Translations under genes and position numbers: made by a program | Shown here: positions 33,782 through 42,400 of the stretch, piece by piece | Numbering within the stretch: position 1 is the first letter of the stretch | Layout: each line of letters starts with the position of its first letter | The notes under the pieces: generated by a model | Told to the model about the DNA's origin: nothing | Databases searched by the model: none | The model's input: only the letters and a program-made list of their open reading frames with translations | From: Streptomyces sp. NRRL F-5630 | GTDB lineage: Bacteria > Actinomycetota > Actinomycetes > Streptomycetales > Streptomycetaceae | NCBI RefSeq assembly: GCF_000719475.1 | Contig: NZ_JOGO01000016.1 | Coordinates: 129,411-193,410, forward strand | Length of the DNA stretch: 64,000 nt | Reading direction: 5' to 3'

Positions 33782-35703
33782 TCACGCGAGCATCCACGAC
33801 AGCACCGCCGTGGACTGGAGATACACCAGCGCACACAGCACGAGCAGCATCCCGAGGCTGTACTTGGCGACCTCGCGGAGCAGGACGCGTTCGCTGCCCG
33901 GCTCCTCGACGGCGGTCGCTGCGATGGTGAGGTTCTGCGGGCTGACGAGCTTGCCGACGACGCCGCCGGAGGAGTTGGCGCCGACGAGGAGGGTCGAGTC
34001 GATGCCCGCCTTGTGGCCCGCCGTCTGCTGGAGCGTCGCGAAGAGCGCGTTGGCGGAGGTGTCGGAGCCGGTGACGGCCGTGCCGAGCCAGCCGAGGATG
34101 GGTGAGAGGAAAGCGAAGGCGCCGCCCGCCGCCGCGAGCCAGGTACCGATCGCGACCGTCTGACCGGACTGGTTCATGACGTAGCTGAGCATCAGGACGG
34201 TCGCGACCGTGGCGATCGCGCCTCGCATGGTGACGATCGTGCGCCCGGCGGTGCGCAGGCTGAGCCTCGCCGACATCGGGTACTGATCCTTGTCCTTGAC
34301 CAGGCTGTAGACGATCGTCACGAGGACGCCCGAGACGATCAGCAGCGTGCCCGGGTTGGCGAGCACTTCGAGCGAGTAGACCGCGCTCGTCGACGGTGTG
34401 CCATCCCGGGGTGACGATCTCGCCGTGGAGCCCCGGCCACTCCCACCTGATGTTCGCGACGCTCAGGATGCCGGGCATGTCGAAGCCGCCGACGTCGATC
34501 TTGGCGACGGCGAAGATCGCGATGACGAGGACGTACGGGAGGACGGCCAGTGTCACGCGGCGGGCGGGCAGCCGCTCCGCCTCGACCCGCGAGCGCTGGT
34601 CGTCCGGCGTGCGCGGCTGCCACCAGCGCAGCATGAGCACGCCCGCCGCGAAGCCGGCGAGGGAGGCGACGACGTCGGTGAGCTCGTAGGCGAAGTGAGC
34701 CGAGCACCAGTACTGGGCAACGGCGAAGACCAGGCCGACGACGAGCGCGACGGGCCAGAGCTGACGGAGCCCGCGCCTGCCGGTCGATGAGGGTGCGGAG
34801 CAGCAGCGGCACGAAGAGGGCGAGGAGCGGGCTCTGCCGTCCGATGACGGAGGCGATGTCCTCCGGCGGGATGCCGGTGAGGTTCCCGGCCGTCGTCACC
34901 GGGATCGCCATGGCGCCGAAGGCGACGGGCGCGGTGTTCGCGACGAGCACGGTGATCGCGGACTTGAGCGGGGGCAGACCGAGCGCCATGAGCATCGCCG
35001 CGGTGATCGCGACGGGCGCGCCGAAACCGGCGAGCGCTTCGAGCAGGCCGCCGAAGCAGAAGGCGATGAGCATCGCCTGGACGCGGAGGTCCCCGCGCCC
35101 CACCGCGTTGAAACAACGTCGCAGGTCCTCGAAACGGCCGCTGACGACAGTCAGTTCGTAGAACCAGAGGGCCGCGACCACGATGAGCATGATCGGGAGG
35201 AGGCCGGTGAGCAGCCCTTGGCTCGCGGAGAGCAGGGCCAGCCGGACGGGCATGCCCATACCGAAGATGCCGACGAGCAGCGCGGCGACGAGTGCGCCGA
35301 GGGCCGCCTGAAGGGCGGGGCGGCGCACGACCATGAGGAGCACGAAGAAGACCGCGAGCGGGACGAGCCCGAGCAGCGCGGTCCCGGCGAGGCTGCCGCC
35401 GACGGCGTGCACGTCCGGGGTGAACGAGGCCAGGGAGAAGCCATTCGTTCCCGTGCCCGGTACGGGGAGACCGGACGGCGCGGTACCCGGTACGAGGAGG
35501 CCGTTCGTCCCAGTGCCCGGTACGGGGAGGTCGTTCGTTCCCGTGCCCGGTACGGGAAGGCGGGACGGCGCGGTGCCCGGTACGGGGAGGCCGTTCGTCG
35601 CGATGCCCGGTGCCGGGAGGCCGGAGACGGCGGTTTCCGGGGCCGGGGCATCGAGGGCGGGCCCGGCGCCCGTGGCCCGGAGGGCCGTCAGCAGGGAGGC
35701 CAC
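33782..35703 (-). pseudogene. lldP: L-lactate permease, interrupted by two apparent single-base insertions
   Basis: The product would be a polytopic lactate/proton symporter of about 640 aa. Frame one runs from GTG 35703 (after GAGGAGCATCTT) through TALLGLVPLAVFF, SGRFEDLRRCFNAVGRGDLR and LALFVPLLLRTLID. An extra base near 34782 (CCGG where CGG is expected) shifts frame two, which continues GLRQLWPVALVVGLVFAVAQ to HGEIV. A second extra base near 34405-34410 shifts to frame three, GTPSTSAVYSLEVLANPG to the stop at 33782. All three parts match LldP. Either the gene is dead or the assembly has two errors. Residues 28-87 form a decapeptide repeat before the first helix. Confidence 0.85.
35441..35620. 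repeat. Six-copy 30-bp in-frame tandem repeat in lldP
   Basis: Units of exactly 30 bp (35441, 35471, 35501, 35531, 35561, 35591) share GCCCGGTACGGGGAGG on the plus strand; a partial seventh follows. They encode decapeptides of the form GLPVPGTGTN on the minus strand, before the first membrane helix of the permease. Confidence 0.85.
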
Positions 35704-35895
35704 AAGATGCTCCTCGTCGAGTCTGTGCGCCGCGCTCCTGCCGTACCGCCCGGATGGCATCTCGGGACCGGGCCGCGGCCGTTCGGGCAGGCGGGAGCCG
35801 GTCCCCTCGCGCGTCACGGGAAACGGGGGCGTCGGGTGTGGCAGGGAGGTGGACTACCCGAGAAGTAGCGCACCCCCTGAAGTCCTATGTCAATA

Positions 35896-35906
35896 AGGTC
35901 CGACCA
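35896..35906 (-). promoter_or_regulatory. Candidate FadR/LldR-type operator 1
   Basis: The minus strand reads TGGTCGGACCT, fitting the TNGTNNNACNA operator pattern of lactate FadR-family regulators at all but the last base. Binding by the nearby regulator is inference. Confidence 0.5.
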
Positions 35907-35974
35907 AAGTGTTGTCGACCACTCATTGCTCCACATGGCGTCGCAACCGCGGCGGCAGGGGTTCCAGGGCGGTA

Positions 35975-35985
35975 TGGTCGGACCG
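35975..35985 (+). promoter_or_regulatory. Candidate FadR/LldR-type operator 2
   Basis: TGGTCGGACCG repeats the same 10-mer as operator 1 in inverted orientation, 79 bp away centre to centre and about 67 bp before the lutA start. Confidence 0.5.
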
Positions 35986-36051
35986 TAAATCATCCATACT
36001 GCCCCCCGTACGGCTCCGCCCCGCGTACGGGCCGCGTACGGGAAGGCCCTC

Positions 36052-36873
36052 ATGCGCATCGGACTCTTCGCCACCTGCCTCGGCGACACGATGTTCCCCG
36101 ACGCCGTCTCCGCGACAGCCGTGCTGCTCACCCGGCTCGGCCACGAGGTCGTCTTCCCGCCGGGCCAGACCTGCTGCGGGCAGATGCACGTCAACACCGG
36201 CTACCAGCGCGAACCGGTCCCCCTCGTGCGCAACTTCGCCGAGCAGTTCGGGGACCCCTCGCTCGACGCCGTCGTGATGCCCTCGGGATCGTGCGCCGGC
36301 TCGGTGCGCCACCAGCACGAGATCGTCGCCGAGCGCTATGGCGACGCCGCACTGCGCCAGGGCGTCGCGACCGTCAAGGCGAAGACCTACGAACTCTCCG
36401 AGCTCCTCGTCGACGTGCTCGGCGTGACCGAGGTCGGCGCCTGGTTCCCCTACCGCGTCACGTACCACCCCACCTGCCACTCGCTGCGGATGCTGCGCGT
36501 CGGCGAGAAGCCGCTGAAGCTGCTCCGCGCCGTCGACGACCTGGACCTCGTCGAGCTGCCCGAGGCCGATTCCTGCTGCGGCTTCGGCGGCACCTTCGCG
36601 GTCAAGAACGCGGACACCTCCTCGGCGATGCTCGACGACAAGGTCGGCAACGTCGTGGCGACGGGCGCCGACGTCTGCACGGCGGGCGACTCCTCCTGCC
36701 TCCTGCACATCGGCGGCGGCCTCTCCCGCATCCAGGCCGGTACGCGCACCCTCCACCTCGCGCAGATCCTCGCCTCGACCCGCACGACCCCGCACGTCCT
36801 GCCGGGCGTCCCGGCCACCGCGCGCGCGACCCCCGGCGGCGCCCTCGCCACCACCCCGGAGGTGACCCGATGA
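36052..36873 (+). CDS. lutA: L-lactate utilisation iron-sulfur oxidoreductase subunit LutA/LldE
   Basis: A 273-aa cytosolic subunit of the LutABC L-lactate oxidation complex. It has the two CCG-domain cysteine motifs: GQTCCGQMHVNTGY (about residues 38-51), and SCCGFGGTFAVKN near residue 178, with further Cys in SGSCAGSVRH and YHPTCHS; together they bind a Fe-S cluster of the heterodisulfide-reductase type. It begins with MRIGLFATCLGD, the usual start. Its stop overlaps the lutB start (ATGA), so the operon is translationally coupled. Transcription is probably controlled by the FadR-type regulator. Confidence 0.95.
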   Translation: MRIGLFATCLGDTMFPDAVSATAVLLTRLGHEVVFPPGQTCCGQMHVNTGYQREPVPLVRNFAEQFGDPSLDAVVMPSGSCAGSVRHQHEIVAERYGDAALRQGVATVKAKTYELSELLVDVLGVTEVGAWFPYRVTYHPTCHSLRMLRVGEKPLKLLRAVDDLDLVELPEADSCCGFGGTFAVKNADTSSAMLDDKVGNVVATGADVCTAGDSSCLLHIGGGLSRIQAGTRTLHLAQILASTRTTPHVLPGVPATARATPGGALATTPEVTR

Positions 36874-38651
36874 GCACGACGTTCCTCGGCCTGCCCAGCG
36901 CCCCGCCCCGCGCCCCGTACGGCGTGGGCAACCTGCGCGGCGACAAAAAGTTCCCGAAGGCCGCGCACACCGAACTCCAGAACACCCAGCTGCGCGGCAA
37001 CCTCCACAAGGCGACCCACACGATCCGCGCCAAGCGCCTCGCCGTCACCGCCGAACTCCCCGACTGGGAGCACCTGCGCGACGCGGGCTCCGCGATCAAG
37101 TCGGACACCCTCAACCGCCTCCCGGAACTCCTCGGACAACTGGAGGAGCGGGTCACCGCGCGCGGCGGCACGGTCCACTGGGCGCGCGACGCCGTCGAGG
37201 CGAACGAGATCGTCACCCGCCTCGTCCGCGCCAAGGGCAGCGAGGAGGTGATCAAGGTCAAGTCCATGGCCACGCAGGAGATCGGGCTCAACGAGCACCT
37301 GGAGGCCCAGGGCATCACCGCACACGAGACCGACCTCGCCGAGCTGATCGTCCAGCTCGCCCACGACAAGCCCTCGCACATCCTCGTCCCCGCGATCCAC
37401 CGCAACCGCGAGGAGATCCGCGAGATCTTCCTCAAGGAGATCCCCGGCGTCGACCCGGAGCTGACCTCCGTCCCCGCCGAACTCGCCGCCGCCGCGCGCG
37501 CCTATCTGCGCGAGAAGTTCATGACGACGAAGGTCGCCGTCTCCGGCGCCAACTTCGGCATCGCCGAGACGGGCACGCTCGCCGTCGTCGAGTCCGAGGG
37601 CAACGGCCGCATGTGCCTGACCCTGCCCGAGACGCTCATCACCGTCATGGGCATCGAGAAGGTCCTGCCGAGCCACCAGGACCTGGAGGTCTTCTTCCAG
37701 CTCCTGCCGCGTTCCTCGACCGGCGAGCGCATGAACCCGTACACCTCCCTGTGGACCGGCGTCACCGAGGGCGACGGGCCGCGGGAGTTCCACCTCGTGC
37801 TCCTCGACAACGGCCGCACCGCCGCGCTCGCCGACAAGATCGGCCGCGAGGCGCTGCACTGCATCCGCTGCTCGGCCTGCCTCAACGTCTGTCCCGTCTA
37901 CGAGCGCGCGGGGGGCCATGCCTACGGCTCGACCTACCCGGGCCCGATCGGCGCGGTGCTCACCCCGCAGCTCGCGGGCATGGACGCGGCCAAGGACGAC
38001 CCCAACGCCTCGCTGCCGTACGCGTCGAGCCTGTGCGGGGCGTGCTTCGACGCCTGCCCCGTGAAGATCGACATCCCCTCGCTGCTCGTCGAACTGCGCC
38101 ACCAGAAGACCGAACAGGCGGGCACGACGGCGGAGTCGCTCGCGATGAAGGCGGCGGCGGCCGTCATGGCACGACCCGCGCTCTACACGAGCGCGCAGCG
38201 CGCCGCGGGGCTCGGCCGCCTCGTCGCGGGCCGCGACGAGAAGATCAAGCACCTCCCTGCGCCCTTCGACGGCTGGAGCGACAGCCGCGACACCCCGGCC
38301 CCTCCCCGGCGCAGCTTCCGTCGCTGGCTCGACTCGGCGGAGGGCCGCGAGGCGCTGCGCGCCGCGAAGGCGGAGGGCGAGGCGTCCCGCGCAGAGGCGG
38401 AGCGATCCGGTACGCAGGCGGAGCGATCCGGTACGGAGGCGGAGCGATCTGGTACGGAGGCGGAGCGATCCGGTACGCACGCCAAGCGACCCGGTACTCA
38501 AGCGGACGCGTCCTCTGCGCAGGCGGACGACTCGTGTGCGGGTGCCGACCCGTCCCGTACGCAGCCCGACGCGTCCCCCGCGCACGCCGAGGCACCCGCC
38601 GACACGGCCGCCGAGATCCGCGACGACCAGGACAAGGGCGAGAAGGCATGA
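36870..38651 (+). CDS. lutB: L-lactate utilisation iron-sulfur protein LutB/LldF, with extended repetitive tail
   Basis: A 593-aa subunit. The LUD domain covers about residues 60-300 (SGANFGIAETGTLAVVESEG). Two 4Fe-4S ferredoxin motifs follow, CIRCSACLNVCPVY (about 331-344) and CGACFDACPVK (about 390-400). The C-terminal domain ends near residue 500 (RSFRRWLDS). Beyond that is an unusual extension of about 90 residues with six heptad-length copies of AERSGTE-like sequence and an acidic/Ala tail. LutB is usually under 500 residues, so the tail is an addition. The ATG at 36870 overlaps lutA by 4 bp, and lutC overlaps in the same way. Confidence 0.95.
   Translation: MSTTFLGLPSAPPRAPYGVGNLRGDKKFPKAAHTELQNTQLRGNLHKATHTIRAKRLAVTAELPDWEHLRDAGSAIKSDTLNRLPELLGQLEERVTARGGTVHWARDAVEANEIVTRLVRAKGSEEVIKVKSMATQEIGLNEHLEAQGITAHETDLAELIVQLAHDKPSHILVPAIHRNREEIREIFLKEIPGVDPELTSVPAELAAAARAYLREKFMTTKVAVSGANFGIAETGTLAVVESEGNGRMCLTLPETLITVMGIEKVLPSHQDLEVFFQLLPRSSTGERMNPYTSLWTGVTEGDGPREFHLVLLDNGRTAALADKIGREALHCIRCSACLNVCPVYERAGGHAYGSTYPGPIGAVLTPQLAGMDAAKDDPNASLPYASSLCGACFDACPVKIDIPSLLVELRHQKTEQAGTTAESLAMKAAAAVMARPALYTSAQRAAGLGRLVAGRDEKIKHLPAPFDGWSDSRDTPAPPRRSFRRWLDSAEGREALRAAKAEGEASRAEAERSGTQAERSGTEAERSGTEAERSGTHAKRPGTQADASSAQADDSCAGADPSRTQPDASPAHAEAPADTAAEIRDDQDKGEKA
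38397..38522 (+). repeat. Six-copy 21-bp in-frame tandem repeat in lutB
   Basis: Units of 21 bp (GCGGAGCGATCCGGTACGGAG type) at 38397, 38418, 38439, 38460, 38481 and 38502. The first four are nearly identical and the last two diverged. They encode AERSGTE/Q/H in the LutB tail. Confidence 0.85.
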
Positions 38652-39307
38652 ACGAGACCACCCCCCAGGCCCGGACGGGCACCGCGCGCGAGACCGTCCT
38701 CTCCCGTGTCCGGGACGCCCTCGCGCTCGCGCCGAAGGACCCCGTGGCCGTCCCCCGCGCCTACCGCACGGGCCGTACGCTCCCGGACGCCGAACGGCTC
38801 GCCCTGCTGACCGACCGGCTCCTCGACTACAAGGCATACGTGCACCCCTGCACCGCCGCCCGGACCGCCGCGACCGTCGCCGAGGTCCTCCGCGCGCGCG
38901 GCGCGCGCCTCGTCGGCGTCCCCGCCGGGCTCGACCGCGCCTGGCTCGCGGACTTCGACGGCGAGGCGCGCACCGACAGCCCCGATGTCCCCGCGCCCGA
39001 ACTCGGCGAGCTGGACGGCGTCGTGACCGCCTCGGCCGTGACCTGCGCCGAGACCGGCACGATCTTCCTCGACGGCAGCGCCGACCAGGGCCGCCGCGCG
39101 CTGAGCCTCGTCCCCGACCTGCACGTGTGCGTCGTGGATCTCTCCACCGTCACCGTCGGGGTCCCCGAGGCGATCGCGCGCCTCGTCCCCGGCCGTCCCA
39201 CCACTCTCATCAGCGGTCCCTCCGCCACCTCGGACATCGAACTCGAACGCGTCGAGGGCGTGCACGGACCGCGCACGCTCGACGTCGTCATTCGCACAGA
39301 CGTCTGA
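38648..39307 (+). CDS. lutC: L-lactate utilisation protein LutC/LldG
   Basis: A 219-aa LUD-domain protein, third subunit of the LutABC lactate oxidation complex. Conserved pieces include VVTASAVTCAETGTIFLDGS, a run DQGRRALSLVPDLHVCVVD and SGPSATSDIELERVEGVHGP at the C terminus. The start ATG overlaps the lutB stop by 4 bp. A strong terminator follows 18 bp after the stop. Confidence 0.94.
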   Translation: MNETTPQARTGTARETVLSRVRDALALAPKDPVAVPRAYRTGRTLPDAERLALLTDRLLDYKAYVHPCTAARTAATVAEVLRARGARLVGVPAGLDRAWLADFDGEARTDSPDVPAPELGELDGVVTASAVTCAETGTIFLDGSADQGRRALSLVPDLHVCVVDLSTVTVGVPEAIARLVPGRPTTLISGPSATSDIELERVEGVHGPRTLDVVIRTDV

Positions 39308-39325
39308 GATCGGTCCGGAGTGCCG

Positions 39326-39360
39326 GAAAGGGGCGAATCCGTTGAGGATTCGCCCCTTTC
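39326..39360. terminator. lutABC terminator
   Basis: GAAAGGGGCGAATCC / GGATTCGCCCCTTTC is a perfect 15-bp stem with a 5-nt loop. It can also serve the convergent PAS protein gene. Confidence 0.9.
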
Positions 39361-39446
39361 GTGTGAGTGTGCAGACGGACGGTTGACGTAAGGGTGGGGC
39401 GGGCGAGGGAAGAGCGGGTGCGGACCCGCCCCCGTACCGAATCGCC

Positions 39447-42400
39447 CTAATTGGTCCCGATCTTCGTCAGCAGATCCACGATCCTCGTCTGCACTTCCTC
39501 ATTGGTCGAGCGCTCCGCGAGGAAGAGGACCGTCTCGCCGGTCGCGAGCCCGGCCAACTCGCCCGTACCCATGCCCGGCGCCGTGTAGACGACGAGCGGC
39601 GTGTGGTTGAGCTGGCCGTTCGCGCGCAGCCAGTCGATGATCCCGGCGCGGCGCCTGCGGACCTGCATGAGGTCGAGGACGACGAGGTTCGGCGGCACCT
39701 GGCTCGCGGCGGCGACCGCCTGCGCGTCGTCGGCGGCGCGCGTGACCTGCATCGCGCGCCGTTCGAGCGCTGTGGTCAGCGCGCCCGCGAGATCGTCACG
39801 CTCCTCGACCAGGAGGACGCGCGGCGGGTGCTGCTCGCTGTCGCGCGGCGCGAGCGCCTTGAGGAGCACGGCCGGATCGGCGCCGTACGCCGCCTCGCGC
39901 GCCGCCGCCCCGAGCCCCGCCGTCACGAGGACGGGCACCTCGGCCGCGACGGCGGCCTGCCGCAGCGACTGGAGTGCCGTGCGCGTGATCGGCCCGGTGA
40001 GCGGGTCGACGAAGAGCGCGGCCGGGAAGGCGGCGATCTGCGCGTCCACCTCGTCGCGCGAGGAGACGACGACAGGGCGGTAGCCCCGGTCGCTCAGCGC
40101 GGCCTGCGTCGAGGCGTCGGGGGCGGGCCACACGAGCAGCCGCCGAGGATTGTCGAGCGGCTCGGGCGGCAGCTCGTCGTCCTGCGGGCGCGGGGCGGGC
40201 CGGTTCGCGACCTCGACGGCCCCGTTCGGCCCGTCGAGCGGCTCGGGCCCCTCGGCCCCCGCGTCGGGTGCCCCGATCGCGTACGAGCGCCCGTGCTCCT
40301 GCCCGGCGAGCCGCTGCTGCGCCGCCGTGGAGGCGTGCGTCTCGGCGGGACGCGGCGACGCGGGCTGCGGCGGTACGGGCTGCGCGGGAGCGGCCTGCGC
40401 CGGTCCGCTCCGCGCCGGTCCGTTCTGCGCGGGCACGGTCTGCGGCGGTACGGGGGGCTGCGGGGGGGCCGCGAGCGGCGGGTGGGGCGCGGAGTCGGCG
40501 GCGGCCGGGTGCGGGCGCGCCCCGGTGCTCTCCTGGTCGCCCGTGTGCGGCGCGGGACGCGAGACATCCGCCGTCCCCGTACCCGCCGCGCCCGTCGCGC
40601 CCTCGCGGTCCTGCGGTGTCGCGAGCTTGCGTCGCCTGCCGGGGCCGTGGGACCCGGTGCCGTGCGCGGGGGTGCCGGGCGCGGGCTGGCCCTGACGGTG
40701 CGCCAGGCGCGCCTGCCGCAACTGCTGCGCCGCCTGTGCGGGCAACTGCCCGGCGGCCGGGCGCGGACCGCCGATGCCCTCGTCGAAGGGCACCCCGGCA
40801 CCGAGCGTGCGCACGCTGAACGCCCGCCCGCTCCGCGTCGTCGCGCCCTGGTGGTCCTCCTCGCGCCCCGCCACCTGCTCCTCGGCGGGCAGTGCCGGGG
40901 AGAGCGTCTCGGGCGATTCGGCGGGCGGTGCGGTGGGCGATTCGGCGGCGGGCGCGGCAGCCGGATCGGCCGCCTGGGCCGCCGGGGCGGCAGCCGGACC
41001 TGTGACCGGCTCGGCGGGCGGGGTGGCGGCACCGCCGTGGTACTGCCCGGCTCCCGGCACGTGCGTCGTGGGCCCCTGCGCGGCGGACCCGGCCTGCGGC
41101 CGCGCCACGGGCGGGGCGACCGGCGGGGCCACGGGCTGCGCCTGCGGCTGCGGCGGCGCGGCGATCGGCGGCTGGATCACGCCGTACGCGCCCCCGGGAA
41201 CGGCGGGCGACGGTGCCTCGGACACGACCTTCGCGACGTTCCCGGCGGCCGGGGGCCGCAGCGGGGAGGCCGGAAGAGCCGGTGCGGGCGTCGTGTCCTC
41301 CGCGTCCTCGGCCGCGGGCGGCAGCGCGAACGGCACGCGGGGCCCCGTCTGAGCCGCCGCGGCCTCCTCGGCGGCACGGGCCGCCGCACGCCGCGCCCTG
41401 CGCCCCTGCGGTGCCCCCGCGTTCTCCGCGGGCGCCGCCTCGACGGCGAGCGGCTGGGCGCCCCCCGCCTCGGGCCCGGCGGCGAGCGGCAGCGCGGGAG
41501 CGAGCGCCGACTGCGCGGCCCCGACCCGTACCGGCATTCCACCCGGCGGCACGCTCACGGGACCGAGCGAGGCGGAGACCGCGGCGGTCCCCGCGGCGTG
41601 CTCGGCCGCGGTCACGACCGCGCTGTGCGGCAACGCGTGCCCCGCCCCGTCGGCGGTCCCGCCCGGCCCCGCGACCGCGAGGGCCGCGCCCGGCGCGCCC
41701 GACGGGCCCGCGGGCAGTGCGAACGGCGAGCCGCCCGCAGGCCCGCCGGCCTGCGCCCCACCGGGCGCGGGAAGGGCCACGGCCCCCGCGGCCCCGCCCG
41801 CCGTGTCCTCGGCGTCCGGCCCGCCCGCGCCCTCCGCCGAGGGCCTCCGCCGCCGTCCGGTCGGGCGCGTGTCCGTCGTCTCGGCGGCGCTCCCGAGGAA
41901 GGCGTCCACGGAGGAGCGACGCGCGCGGCGCCGCCCGTGCCCGGCCGTCGTGCTGTCGGCGTCGCCCGTGCCATCCGCCGCACCCGTGCCGGTGCCGCCG
42001 CCGTCCGTACCGCCGTCCGCGCCCGCGTCGGCCCGCGGCCCCACCGGTGCCGCCACCGCCCCGGCGCCCTCGCCGAGCGGTACGTCGAGCACGTACGTCG
42101 CGCCGCCCATGCCCGGGACCGCGTGCGACTGGAGGACGCCGCCGTGCGCGCGCACGATGCCCGTGACGATCGGGCCGTGCACCGGGTCGCCGCCCGCGTA
42201 GGGGCCGCGCACCTCGATCCGCACCGCGTCACCGCGCTGCGCCGCGGCCACCACGATCGTGGAGTCCACCCAGCCCGTGTTGACGAGCCCCTGGCGCGCG
42301 TTGCCCGTCGCGTCGATGCCCGCGACGTCGGCGACGAGGTGCGCGAGCGCCGTCGCGAGCCGTTCGGGATCGACCTGCGCCTCGATCGGCGGCGCGTGCA

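Larger units (their letters stand above)
35704..36051. other. Divergent promoter region of lldP and lutABC
   Basis: It includes an AT-richer segment (35870-36000) and two inverted copies of TGGTCGGACC. It should hold both promoters and the lactate regulator's operators. Confidence 0.6.

Noticed and set aside
36450..38837. A 795-codon minus-strand frame under lutB
   Set aside because: It mirrors lutB codon structure; lutA, lutB and lutC overlap by ATGA and leave no room for it.
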